64,000 nucleotides of DNA from JBHJHP01 sp042219825 (GCF_042219825.1 NZ_JBHJHQ010000007.1:248001-312000); one strand, 5' to 3'; shown: positions 17,264 to 25,284, counted from the stretch's first letter. The notes: generated by a model from the sequence alone, not told the origin. Numbers and translations are program-made.

Positions 17264-18042
17264 AGAAACGGTTATATTTCCTTGCAGCTTTAATGCTTTG
17301 TCTGACTGGTGCTCTTAAAGCGCAAAATGGAACTGATTCACTCACTTTTACCGGTACAGTGTTCGACCGTGTTACATTAGAAACGCTTGATGATGCGGTC
17401 TATTTTAAAGGGCATCATACATATGGACTACAACCTGGTGGAAAGTTCAGAGTTAAAGCCGCTGTCGGGGATACCATCATTTTTAGTTATCTGGGTTATA
17501 AAGATCTGATTGTTACGCTGGATGATTCCCTCGCCAATAACGATTACCTGATGGGTGTATATCTTTCTCCGGTTGCAACAATGCTTTCCGAAGTAGTGAT
17601 TGTTCCGCGGTATTACAGCCTTGACGTTCTGGTCGCCATTGATCCGGTAAAACAGGCAAAGGAACAGGCATATGCAGAACGTAACCTTAAAATGTCAGCC
17701 TACCAGGGACTTTTACCGGCGACAAAGATGGATAATGAGATGAATCAGAAAATGACCATCGAAAAACACCGCATGGATGTGGAATACAAACAAATGCTGA
17801 GTCCGAATCAGATGGTTGGAGTCAACTTTTTTACTGTTGTACCAGAAACGAAGGAATACCTGGCCGGATTAAGGGAAAAAGGATTAGCCCTGGATCTGGG
17901 AAAAATAACAACTCAGGAGGAAGAAAACTATCTTCGGTCTATTTTTAAAGCTATGCAGTTAGAAAATAAGGCTAATAGAAAAGATATCGAGATTGAGGAT
18001 ACGTTACTTAATGAGGAGATCAAAATTCCAAAAAACGATTAG
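17260..18042 (+). CDS. Secreted carboxypeptidase-regulatory-like domain protein
   Basis: A 260-residue product with a cleavable signal peptide (hydrophobic residues 5-20, ending ALKAQ). A carboxypeptidase D regulatory-like beta-sandwich covers about residues 28-105 (TGTVFDRVTLETLDDAVYF, VGDTIIFSYLGYKD, LSEVVIV). Such domains are common on Bacteroidota periplasmic and outer-membrane proteins, for example at the start of TonB-dependent receptors, but here the barrel is absent. The C-terminal half is charged and Met/Gln-rich with no known motif. It would act in the periplasm. It overlaps the nitroreductase gene by four bases. The function is unknown. Confidence 0.7.
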   Translation: MKKRLYFLAALMLCLTGALKAQNGTDSLTFTGTVFDRVTLETLDDAVYFKGHHTYGLQPGGKFRVKAAVGDTIIFSYLGYKDLIVTLDDSLANNDYLMGVYLSPVATMLSEVVIVPRYYSLDVLVAIDPVKQAKEQAYAERNLKMSAYQGLLPATKMDNEMNQKMTIEKHRMDVEYKQMLSPNQMVGVNFFTVVPETKEYLAGLREKGLALDLGKITTQEEENYLRSIFKAMQLENKANRKDIEIEDTLLNEEIKIPKND

Positions 18043-18226
18043 CTGCATTCCAGAATTCTACCACTGGCTTATTTAAATCAGTGATATTAAAAGAAATTTT
18101 TTTGTGTTCTGTGGAATACTTAAAGTAAGACTTATTATGCTGATTTTTAATTCTAAAACTTATTGGTTGTTAGTATTTATAAAGGGTTTAGAAACAAACT
18201 ATAATTTAGATTGAATAAAAAAAGAC
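18043..18226. other. Intergenic AT-rich stretch upstream of the sulfite reductase promoter
   Basis: A weak hairpin, CACTG/CAGTG (18062-18066 with 18079-18083), followed after some distance by a T run at about 18098, may end the preceding transcript. Nothing else was seen. Confidence 0.4.
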
Positions 18227-18256
18227 TTGTTTTGAAAAATTATTACTCTATATTTG
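18227..18256 (+). promoter_or_regulatory. Promoter of the sulfite reductase operon
   Basis: The -7 box TATATTTG (18249-18256) is exact and TTG (18227-18229) lies 19 bases upstream. Transcription would begin near 18261. That leaves a leader of about 260 bases before the first large gene, containing a small ORF and a terminator. Confidence 0.65.
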
Positions 18257-18296
18257 CCTTTGAAAAAGGTGACAAAAATCATATTTTAACTCTGTG

Positions 18297-18395
18297 ATGA
18301 TTAAAAATTCTTCTGACATAAAAGTAAACATGATGGCATGTATGATGTGTATGTGTTGTAACGGTTATGTTATGCGGAAGGATAAAAATATATAG
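18297..18395 (+). CDS. Cys/Met-rich leader peptide of the sulfite reductase operon
   Basis: A 32-codon ORF (ATG 18297 to TAG 18393-18395) in the long 5' leader. Its core, codons 12-21, reads MMACMMCMCC: four Cys codons (all TGT, 18339-18359) and five Met codons. A second possible start is the ATG at 18330. The peptide is not a likely functional protein. It has the composition expected of a leader whose translation senses charged tRNA-Cys (and perhaps tRNA-Met). It ends 21 bases before an intrinsic terminator and lies upstream of genes that make sulfide for cysteine synthesis. See the attenuator entry for the alternative RNA pairings. Confidence 0.75.
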   Translation: MIKNSSDIKVNMMACMMCMCCNGYVMRKDKNI

Positions 18396-18449
18396 TAAGC
18401 GAATAATTTTAATTATAGGCCCTTCTGCTACCGCGGGAGGGCCTTTTTT
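18374..18449 (+). promoter_or_regulatory. Transcription attenuator: antiterminator/terminator pair
   Basis: Terminator: AGGCCCT (18417-18423) pairs with AGGGCCT (18438-18444), extended inward by UG, CG, UG and GC pairs to 11 bp with a 6-base loop, then a T run 18444-18449. Antiterminator: GCGGAAGG (18374-18381), inside the leader ORF, pairs with CCTTCTGC (18421-18428) with one G-U. It uses the left arm of the terminator, so the two structures exclude each other. GCGGAAGG begins 15 bases after the last Cys codon. A ribosome stalled on the Cys codons would leave it free (read-through), while one reaching the stop codon would cover it (termination). Confidence 0.75.
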
Positions 18450-18523
18450 ATTGTTTTCAGATTTTCAGGTGACCGCAGGGTTACTTTGTAAAGAACAAAA
18501 GAAAAATTTTAAACAAAACGTTT

Positions 18524-18781
18524 ATGCCAAAAAAACTTGAGAGTGCCAGGATCGTAGAGAAGAGAAGCAGAAGTATTGTGAAAACAATATCGTGGCGCAC
18601 GCTGGGAACAATTGATACCATTATCATTTCGTATTTTATTATAGGCGATGTGCATTTTGCCATGGCCATAGGAGGCGTGGAGGTATTTACCAAAATGGCC
18701 TTGTACTTTTTCCATGAGCGAGCCTGGAGCAGGATCAATTTTGGAAGAGCAAAGGAAACACCCATTGATTATGAAATATAA
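18524..18781 (+). CDS. DUF2061 membrane protein
   Basis: An 85-residue DUF2061 protein. The conserved parts are R-S-I-V-K-T-I-S-W-R-T-L-G-T-I-D-T (residues 15-31), a hydrophobic helix, the pattern A-I-G-G-V-E-V-F-T-K-M and the end FHERAWSRI. Two short membrane helices are predicted. The biochemical role is unknown, but the family often sits with sulfate-assimilation genes in Bacteroidota. Here it is the first gene after the Cys attenuator and 11 bases before the precorrin-2 dehydrogenase, which supports a link to sulfur metabolism, perhaps transport. Confidence 0.85.
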   Translation: MPKKLESARIVEKRSRSIVKTISWRTLGTIDTIIISYFIIGDVHFAMAIGGVEVFTKMALYFFHERAWSRINFGRAKETPIDYEI

Positions 18782-18792
18782 AAACGATTAAC

Positions 18793-19239
18793 ATGGCGCA
18801 TAATTTCTTACCCATCGCAATTGATATTGCAAATCAGAAAATCCTTATCATAGGTGGAGATCAAAGTGCATATAAAAAGCTTAAGATACTTCATCGCTAT
18901 GGTGCCGAAGTCGAAGTTCTGGCCAATTTTATCTGTGATGAGATTAAACAGACCGGCGTGAAGTATTTTGAAACGGATTATGACAAATCGTATTTACAGG
19001 GTTATCTGATGCTGTATTCCTGTACCAATAACGATGTACTGGATCAACAGATCGTAATAAATGGTAACGAGGCAGGTGTTTTAGTCAACATTCATGATAA
19101 ACCTGACCTATGCCAGTTTATTTCACCGGCCATCCACAGAACAGGAAATATCTCAGTCGCAGTAAGTTCAAACGGCAAAGATGTATATGAATCCATCCGG
19201 ATACGAAACAAGATCCGGGACGAACTAACTATTGAATAA
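18793..19239 (+). CDS. Precorrin-2 dehydrogenase / sirohydrochlorin ferrochelatase (CysG N-terminal / Met8-like)
   Basis: Makes the last steps of siroheme: NAD-dependent oxidation of precorrin-2 and iron insertion. The 148-residue product corresponds to the N-terminal Rossmann part of CysG: PIAIDIANQKILIIGGDQSAYKKLK (core ILIIGGDQSAYKK), then the V-L-A-N-F block, L-Y-S-C-T-N-N-D and NIHDKPDLCQFISPA near the active site. It is shorter than CysG-N/Met8 because most of the C-terminal dimerisation/helical part is missing. Ferrochelatase ability is therefore less certain. It sits between DUF2061 and cysJ, and with cobA further down supplies siroheme to CysI. Confidence 0.85.
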   Translation: MAHNFLPIAIDIANQKILIIGGDQSAYKKLKILHRYGAEVEVLANFICDEIKQTGVKYFETDYDKSYLQGYLMLYSCTNNDVLDQQIVINGNEAGVLVNIHDKPDLCQFISPAIHRTGNISVAVSSNGKDVYESIRIRNKIRDELTIE

Positions 19240-19247
19240 AAATAATA

Positions 19248-21026
19248 ATGAGCATAAAATCAAATCCATTAAATGAAAACCAGCTAAAAGCCTTTAATCT
19301 GCTGGTGGAGGAGCTGAGCCCGAACCAGTTGTTCTGGATCAGCGGATATCTGGAAGGCCGGCTGGCAGCAACAGGTATTAAATCTGACAACACAGTTGAT
19401 GCGGCGACCGTAGTAACACATCAAAAAGCAAGGCTTACGGTTTTGTATGGCACAGAAACGGGAAAGTCTCAAAAAGTAGCTGAAGAGCTGGCAAAGAAAG
19501 CCGGAGAAAACGGAGCCGTGGTGAACCTTGTCAGTTTGTATGACTATAAGCCAAAATCTCTGAAGGACGAAGAGCATGTAGCCGTTATCGTGAGCACACA
19601 CGGCGAAGGCGAACCACCTGATATGGCTGAAGATTTTTATTCGTTTATAACCGGTAAAAGGGCTCCGGAACTGAAGCATGTAAAATTCGGGGTGCTGGCG
19701 CTTGGCGATAAGTCTTACCGTTTTTTCTGTAAAACAGGAGAGGACATATACAATGCCTTCGAAAAGTTGGGTGCTCAAAACCTGACACCACTTGTAAAAT
19801 GCGATGTGGATTATGAAGACGATGCAACAACATGGGTTGATACACTGGTTCAGAAACTGAAACCATCTGCTCAGGCCGTAGTTGAAACTAATCAAGAAAA
19901 GACACAGGCAACATCTGAATATTCAAAAAAGCATCCTTTCCTGGCTCCGGTGCTTGAAAAAGTGAAGATCACAGGTCGGGATTCGGATAAGGAAGTATAT
20001 CATTTCGAATTGTCTCTGGAAGGTTCCGGGTTATCCTATGAACCGGGTGATTCGGTGGGAATCTTTACCAGGAATCCAAATCTCCTTGTGGAGAGGATTC
20101 TGAATCATTCCAGCCTTGATCCCGTGCAAAAGGTGAACCTTAAGATAGGGGAGGTTACTCTTGCAGATGCCCTGACCTATCACCTTGAGATCACGGTCCT
20201 GTCATTGGATATTCTTCAGAAATACTACAATAAAACGCAGAATGAAGCATTGAAGGAAGTGTTGGATAACAGTAAAATCCTTGAAGAGTTTTTGTACGGA
20301 ACGGACCTTCTTGATCTGCTGGAAGACTTTCCTTACAATTGGGAAGCTCAGGAATTGGTGGATCTGTTGCGGCCTCTGCCGCCAAGGTTATATTCTATTT
20401 CATCCAGTCAGGAAAGTGTTGGAGAAGAGGTTCATGCCACCATTGCCATTGTGCGCTATACACGAAAAGACAGGGACCGGCTGGGAGCATGTTCCACTCA
20501 TCTGGCTGATCATGTGGTGTTGGATGAGAAAATCCCGCTCTACATTGAAAAGAACCCGGCATTTAAACTGCCTGCAAATGGCGCTAAAATCATTATGGTA
20601 GGCGCCGGAACAGGCGTTGCCCCGTACAGGGCATTCCTGCAGCATCGTGAAAGTCAGGGTAAAAAAGGAAATACATGGCTCTTCTTTGGCGAACGCAGAT
20701 TTCAATCCGATTTTCTTTACCAGGTTGAGTGGCAGAAACTACTGAAATCAAATCATCTTGAACGTATGGATGTGGCTTTTTCAAGGGATCAGAAGGAGAA
20801 GCATTATGTACAACACCGGCTGAAGGAGCAACAGAAGGAAGTTTATGAATGGCTGGAAAACGGTGCCCATCTTTACCTCTGTGGCGATATGAAACATATG
20901 GCAAAGGATGTAAACAGAACACTGCTGGATATTATTCAGGATCAGGGAGGTAAAAACATAGAAGAGGCACAGGCCTATGTGAAGCAGCTGAAAAAAGAAA
21001 AACGGTTCCAAACCGATGTGTATTAA
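19248..21026 (+). CDS. cysJ: Sulfite reductase (NADPH) flavoprotein alpha subunit
   Basis: Carries electrons from NADPH through FAD and FMN to the CysI hemoprotein. The 592-residue protein has an N-terminal flavodoxin domain (LTVLYGTETGKSQKVAEEL and STHGEGEPPD, FMN loops). The connecting/FAD domain carries RLYSISSS, and the NADPH-binding domain carries GAGTGVAPYRAFLQ and YLCGD. The C-terminal ending R-F-Q-T-D-V-Y is typical, the last Tyr stacking on FAD. Spacing to both neighbours is small (8 and 18 bases). Length matches E. coli CysJ (about 600). Confidence 0.93.
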   Translation: MSIKSNPLNENQLKAFNLLVEELSPNQLFWISGYLEGRLAATGIKSDNTVDAATVVTHQKARLTVLYGTETGKSQKVAEELAKKAGENGAVVNLVSLYDYKPKSLKDEEHVAVIVSTHGEGEPPDMAEDFYSFITGKRAPELKHVKFGVLALGDKSYRFFCKTGEDIYNAFEKLGAQNLTPLVKCDVDYEDDATTWVDTLVQKLKPSAQAVVETNQEKTQATSEYSKKHPFLAPVLEKVKITGRDSDKEVYHFELSLEGSGLSYEPGDSVGIFTRNPNLLVERILNHSSLDPVQKVNLKIGEVTLADALTYHLEITVLSLDILQKYYNKTQNEALKEVLDNSKILEEFLYGTDLLDLLEDFPYNWEAQELVDLLRPLPPRLYSISSSQESVGEEVHATIAIVRYTRKDRDRLGACSTHLADHVVLDEKIPLYIEKNPAFKLPANGAKIIMVGAGTGVAPYRAFLQHRESQGKKGNTWLFFGERRFQSDFLYQVEWQKLLKSNHLERMDVAFSRDQKEKHYVQHRLKEQQKEVYEWLENGAHLYLCGDMKHMAKDVNRTLLDIIQDQGGKNIEEAQAYVKQLKKEKRFQTDVY

Positions 21027-21044
21027 TTGAAAAAACCTTTGATA

Positions 21045-22745
21045 ATGAGCGATAACATAAAATGGGAAGAACTTTCCGAAGTTGAAAAAATAAAATATGA
21101 CAGTAATTACCTGAGGGGAACACTGAAAGAGAGTCTGGCTGATCCGATTACGGGAGCCATTGCAGCTGATGATACGCAGGTGTCAAAGTTTCACGGCATT
21201 TATCAGCAGGCGGACCGGGATATTGAAAAGGAACGTAAACAGCAGAAGCTGGAACCGGCTTATTCCTTTTTAATCCGTCTCCGTCTGCCGGGCGGCAAGG
21301 TTACACCGGAGCAGTGGCTGAAGATGGATGCAATTTCTGACCGGTATGCCAACGGAACACTAAAGTTAACCACCCGTCAGACATTTCAGTTACATGGCGT
21401 TTTAAAACGTAACCTGAAACCGACCATTCAGAAGATGAATGAGAGCCTGATGGATACCATCGCAGCATGTGGCGATGTGAACCGTAACGTGATGAGCCAT
21501 GCCAATCCTGCGGAATCTATTCTGCATTCCGAGGTGATCGATTTGGCCAAACGGTTAAGCCTGCATCTCATGCCTAAAACGGGCGCTTACCACGAAATCT
21601 GGCTCGATAAAAAACTGGTGGCTGACAGCAAGGATGAAGTGGAACCATTATATGGCAAGCGATATCTGCCCCGTAAATTCAAAATTGGCGTTGTTATTCC
21701 GCCCCAGAACGATTGTGATGTTTTCTCACAGGATTTAGGGTTGATTGCCATTGCTGATACAGATAAGATTGCCGGATATAACGTAGTTGTCGGGGGTGGT
21801 CTGGGGTCAACATTTGGTATGGAAGGCACCTATCCACGAACCGGAGATGTCATCGGGTTTGTTAAACCGGATCAGGTACTGGATGTGGCTGAAAAAATTT
21901 TAACCTTTCAAAGGGATTACGGGGACCGTAAAAACCGCAAACAGGCGCGACTGAAATATACGATTGACCGCCTTGGTCTGGATTGGTTTGTTTCGGAAGT
22001 GGAAAACCGGTTGGGATATAAACTGGAAGAGGCAAGGCCATATAAACTAACCCGTAACGGAGATAATTTCGGTTGGCGAAAAGGAACAGATGGCAGATGG
22101 CATCTGACCTATTTTGTGGAAGGAGGACGCGTGAAAAACACCGGCGATAAACGTCTTAAGGATGCCTTGCGCGAAGTTGCAGAAACCATTGATGGTGAGT
22201 TTATTCTGACCGGTAATCAGAACCTCATTATAACGGGCGTTTCGGATAAATCAAAGGAAACCGTGAATGCGATTCTGAAAAAATACAAGGTATCACCGGA
22301 AAATATATCGGGTCTGCGCAAGAATTCCATTGCCTGCGTGGCATTGCCAACCTGTCCGCTTGCTTTTGCGGAAGCGGAGCGTTACCTGCCTGACCTTGTC
22401 ACAAAAATTGAGCATATCCTTGAGAAATACGGACTTTTTAAAAAGGAGATCGTAATTCGCATGACCGGCTGTCCCAATGGATGCGGCAGACCATATCTTG
22501 CTGAGATTGGCCTCATCGGTAAATCTCCGGGCTATTATAATCTTTACCTGGGAGGTAATTTTGTTGGATCCCGGCTTAACACTCTTTACCGTGAAACAAT
22601 ACCCGAGGAAACTATTTTGTCGGAGTTGGATCTTATCATTAAGGATTTCTCTGAGGCACGACGTACCGGAGAACAGTTTGGTGATTTTGTGATCCGAAAA
22701 AATTATGTTAAAGAGATTAAGGAAGGAAAAGAATTTAAGCATTAA
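21045..22745 (+). CDS. cysI: Sulfite reductase (NADPH) hemoprotein beta subunit
   Basis: Reduces sulfite to sulfide with six electrons at a siroheme coupled to a 4Fe-4S cluster. The 566-residue protein has the duplicated ferredoxin-like/SiR fold and the four cluster cysteines C431, C437 (CVALPTCPLAFAE) and C476, C480 (TGCPNGCGRP), C480 also binding siroheme. The sulfite/siroheme-contacting basic residues appear in LTTRQTFQLHG and in GDVNRNV. The frame is open to a TTG at 21027, but the ATG at 21045 is the better start. With cysJ it forms the complete assimilatory enzyme. No genes for sulfate activation (cysD/N/C/H) are in the window. Confidence 0.94.
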   Translation: MSDNIKWEELSEVEKIKYDSNYLRGTLKESLADPITGAIAADDTQVSKFHGIYQQADRDIEKERKQQKLEPAYSFLIRLRLPGGKVTPEQWLKMDAISDRYANGTLKLTTRQTFQLHGVLKRNLKPTIQKMNESLMDTIAACGDVNRNVMSHANPAESILHSEVIDLAKRLSLHLMPKTGAYHEIWLDKKLVADSKDEVEPLYGKRYLPRKFKIGVVIPPQNDCDVFSQDLGLIAIADTDKIAGYNVVVGGGLGSTFGMEGTYPRTGDVIGFVKPDQVLDVAEKILTFQRDYGDRKNRKQARLKYTIDRLGLDWFVSEVENRLGYKLEEARPYKLTRNGDNFGWRKGTDGRWHLTYFVEGGRVKNTGDKRLKDALREVAETIDGEFILTGNQNLIITGVSDKSKETVNAILKKYKVSPENISGLRKNSIACVALPTCPLAFAEAERYLPDLVTKIEHILEKYGLFKKEIVIRMTGCPNGCGRPYLAEIGLIGKSPGYYNLYLGGNFVGSRLNTLYRETIPEETILSELDLIIKDFSEARRTGEQFGDFVIRKNYVKEIKEGKEFKH

Positions 22746-22785
22746 TGCCCTGATCTTTGTTTAATATGAAAGGCAGAAAAAGAAT

Positions 22786-23610
22786 ATGAAAGAAAAAGTT
22801 TCCATATTGGGTTGTGGCTGGCTGGGAACAGCAGTTGCTAAAAGACTTATCGTTGCCGGTTACACCGTCAGGGTTTCAGCAGCTACACCTTCACATGTAG
22901 AAGAACTTGAGGATTCCGGCTTTGATGCGTACCGCGTGTTGGTTCATCCGGAATATCTTGAAGTGGATGATCCGGCATTTTTCGATTGCGATGTGCTGAT
23001 GATCTCCATTCCGCCAAAACGTATCGATACTATTGAAACCGTTTTTCCATCTCAGGTTTCTCAAATAATTAACAAAGTGAAAGAACACGCCATACAAAAA
23101 GTGGTGTTCATTTCCTCTACATCCGTATATGAATCCAAAGGGACCATTGTTAAGGAAGGAGAGGAAGGAGAACCTGAAAAAGCAAGTGGAAGAGCATTGC
23201 TGAAATCCGAACTGATGTTGTTGGCTCAAACGGAATTTCAATCAACTATACTTCGCTTTGGCGGCTTAATCGGCGGAACCAGAAATCCTGCCCGTTTCCT
23301 TTCGCGGAGATCGGAAGTTCCGGCTCATACACCGGTCAACCTGATTCACCAGGACGACTGTGTGAATATAATTCAGCAAATCATCGAAAAGAATGTTTGG
23401 AATGAAATCTTCAATGCAAGCAGTCCGGTTCATCCAACACGAAAAGAGTTTTATACCCGTGCTGCTGAGGTAAGTGGTTTACCTGCACCTGGTTTTACAG
23501 ATAAAGAAGAGCCTTATAAAATTGTGAGTAGCGATAAGCTGATCAAAAGACTGGGCTACCGGTTTGTTTACGAAAGTCCGGTGGATTACCTTAACGATAT
23601 TGAACCATGA
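22786..23610 (+). CDS. NAD(P)-binding SDR-type epimerase/reductase, YeeZ-like
   Basis: A 274-residue extended short-chain dehydrogenase-like protein. The Rossmann start is VSILGCGWLGTAVAKRLI. An S-S-T-S-V-Y-E block follows but without the classic YxxxK at the usual distance; the nearest match is ALLKSELML. This resembles E. coli YeeZ, whose function is unknown. It stands between cysI and cobA, overlapping cobA by four bases, so it is likely made together with the siroheme enzymes. Whether it takes part in siroheme or sulfur metabolism cannot be told from sequence. Confidence 0.75.
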   Translation: MKEKVSILGCGWLGTAVAKRLIVAGYTVRVSAATPSHVEELEDSGFDAYRVLVHPEYLEVDDPAFFDCDVLMISIPPKRIDTIETVFPSQVSQIINKVKEHAIQKVVFISSTSVYESKGTIVKEGEEGEPEKASGRALLKSELMLLAQTEFQSTILRFGGLIGGTRNPARFLSRRSEVPAHTPVNLIHQDDCVNIIQQIIEKNVWNEIFNASSPVHPTRKEFYTRAAEVSGLPAPGFTDKEEPYKIVSSDKLIKRLGYRFVYESPVDYLNDIEP

Positions 23611-24344
23611 CCGACGGACATCTGATATCCATTGTTGGCGCCGGTCCGGGTGATCCGGAATTGCTGACTGTAAAAGCGCATAGGAGACTGAAAGAAGCGG
23701 ATGTGATATTGTACGACGCCTCTATGGGAAGTGAAATGTTGCAGCTGGCAAAGCCTGACGCCATTAAAAAATTTGTAGGAAAGTCGGCTGCTGACGGCCA
23801 GGACCAGACTGTGAGACAGGATGCCATCCATCGGGAATTTCTGATATGGGCTGCACAGGATAAACGTATTATTCGGTTAAAAGCAGGTGATCCGATGGTT
23901 TATGGCCGTGGTGCCGAGGAGATCAGGTTTTGTAAGGAATGCGGACTGAATTATGAGGTCATTCCGGGATTAACGGCAGGAGTGGCTGCTTCGTCCCTTT
24001 TTTCGCTCCCTTTAACAGAACGTGGGAAAAATAATCTGATCCTGTTTTATACCGGACAGGATAAAGGGGAAGGATTTCCTGATATTGAAACCACAACAAA
24101 TGTACTGAAGAACGGATCGCCGGTAATTGTGTATATGGGATTGAAAACGCTTCCGTTGCTGTCTCCGCAGTTAGTCAAAAAGGGCGTGGATCCATCCTTG
24201 CCGGTTCAGATTCTAAGCAGGATTTCCCAGAAAGATCAGTCTCATCTGTCAACAACACTTGCGGATGTCAGTACGCTGTTAAGCCAGGAAGACCCTCCTA
24301 CACCTACCCTGGTCATTATCGGAAGAAATACAGGGATGATTTGA
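23607..24344 (+). CDS. cobA: Uroporphyrinogen-III C-methyltransferase (SUMT)
   Basis: Methylates uroporphyrinogen III twice with SAM to precorrin-2, the branch point to siroheme and B12. The 245-residue protein starts with the tetrapyrrole methylase motif SIVGAGPGDPELLT. It continues with RLKAGDPMVYGRGAEE and the EVIPGLTAGVAASS motif, both diagnostic for SUMT. Together with the short precorrin-2 dehydrogenase gene it replaces the fused CysG. It is the last gene of the operon; the palindromic repeat array begins 12 bases after its stop and could help end transcription. Confidence 0.92.
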   Translation: MTDGHLISIVGAGPGDPELLTVKAHRRLKEADVILYDASMGSEMLQLAKPDAIKKFVGKSAADGQDQTVRQDAIHREFLIWAAQDKRIIRLKAGDPMVYGRGAEEIRFCKECGLNYEVIPGLTAGVAASSLFSLPLTERGKNNLILFYTGQDKGEGFPDIETTTNVLKNGSPVIVYMGLKTLPLLSPQLVKKGVDPSLPVQILSRISQKDQSHLSTTLADVSTLLSQEDPPTPTLVIIGRNTGMI

Positions 24345-24353
24345 TTCTTTTCT

Positions 24354-24763
24354 TATGCCCCTTCAGGGCGAATGATTTTCAGCTTTGGTATTCACAGGGC
24401 TTCGCCCTGCGTTTGTGCTTAAGCACCTTCGGTGCAATTACAACATAACATTTACGTGTTGGAATAAAGTCTGAAGGACTTATAGCATTAGCACCTGGCA
24501 TCGCCCGGTATTGGGTATCATTAAAGTTCCATTGCCCTGAAGGGGCAAAAGAATAACAAGTTTATTTCCATCAGAATGTGATGATAAGAACATGGATAAA
24601 TACGCAGTGTGGTGGCCTTCATTTCTGCTTAAGCAACTTCGGTGCACGCTTAACACCATTTTTGCGAGTCGGTAAAAAGTCCGAAGGACTTAAAGCACCA
24701 GCACCGGGCAACGCCCGGTATTGGATATCATCAAAGTTACATTGCCCTGAAAGGGCAAAAGAA
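24354..24763 (+). repeat. Left hairpin array (units A and B) next to the RAYT gene
   Basis: Unit A (about 24356-24548) is a fixed series of hairpins: GCCCcttcaGGGC (24357-24369), CAGGGCttcGCCCTG (24395-24409), GCACCttcGGTGC (24423-24435), AAGTCtgaagGACTT (24467-24481), a CCTGGC/GCCCGG palindrome (about 24494-24508) and TTGCCCtgaagGGGCAA (24532-24548). After a spacer of about 80 bases unit B (about 24626-24763) repeats the later hairpins, with AAGTCCGAAGGACTT and ACCGGGCAACGCCCGGT. All have short loops of TTC, GAAG or CAA type. The whole gap between cobA and the transposase gene is made of this array, with no other gene. Confidence 0.85.
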
Positions 24764-25216
24764 TTAATCCCATAAGTATCTCTCATCATACTCAATATTG
24801 TATTTCTCAAGAAATGCTCTTAATTCATCCTGAAATGTTTGAGTCTTATGATGTTCTTTTTGATTTAGAATATATTCTGTAATAACCTTTACTCCTGTTG
24901 GATTAACAGAGAAGATGCCATAGCCATTTTGCCAGTAAAATGATGCATATCTTGGATTAATGGTCTTGATCCAAATTGACGATTCTTTTTTTAGCTTTTC
25001 AAGTAATATGGCTTGTGTAATCTTTCTTGAGAGAATGCAAAGGATGTGTATATGATCATTATATCCTCCAATTTGAACAGGATTACATTCAAGTCCTTTA
25101 CAAATTCCACCCAGGTAATCGAAGAGTCTTTTCTGAATTTCTTCATCTATCAATGCTTTTCTGTTTTTGGTACTAAATGTAATATGCACATAGACCTTAG
25201 ATAATGATTGAGGCAT
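24764..25216 (-). mobile_element. REP-associated tyrosine transposase (RAYT / IS200-like TnpA)
   Basis: A 150-residue Y1-type HUH single-strand transposase. The HUH motif is DHIHIL (H55, H57) and the likely catalytic Tyr is Y115 in EYILNQKEHH, the YI-x-NQ-x-x-HH form typical of RAYT proteins. The N-terminus MPQSLSKVYVHITFSTKNR is the usual family start. Length is normal and there is no frameshift, so the protein may be active. No IS605 TnpB gene is present. It is flanked on both sides by palindromic hairpin arrays, the expected substrates of RAYT enzymes. Known RAYTs nick or bind REP palindromes and are thought to spread them; they are usually single-copy and domesticated. Confidence 0.9.
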
Positions 25217-25284
25217 GGTATTTCGTTTAGAGTTAGGAATATAAAGTTATGAATTAAATAAATGCGAAATGATAAATTCTTCTA
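25217..25284. other. Short AT-rich leader of the RAYT gene
   Basis: Holds the upstream region of the minus-strand transposase gene. No clear TAnnTTTG box was recognised. Confidence 0.3.

Noticed and set aside
18297..18395. Leader ORF as a Cys-rich metal-binding or toxin peptide
   Set aside because: Its place between a promoter and a terminator with a competing antiterminator, before sulfur genes, is explained better by attenuation.
18257..18450. SAM riboswitch before the sulfite reductase operon
   Set aside because: No SAM-I, SAM-II or related core motif was recognised; the only clear structures are the terminator and its antiterminator.
19284..19895. Long minus-strand ORF inside cysJ
   Set aside because: It has no recognisable motif, lies wholly inside a well-supported gene in another frame and is a shadow of its codon pattern; the same holds for the other long antisense frames such as 13376-13972 (aspS) and 14683-15357 (Nif3-like gene).
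24578..24775. Small ORFs inside the hairpin arrays on both strands
   Set aside because: They follow the repeat sequence, are Cys/Pro/Arg-rich in a way that comes from the palindromes, and have no promoter or known motif.
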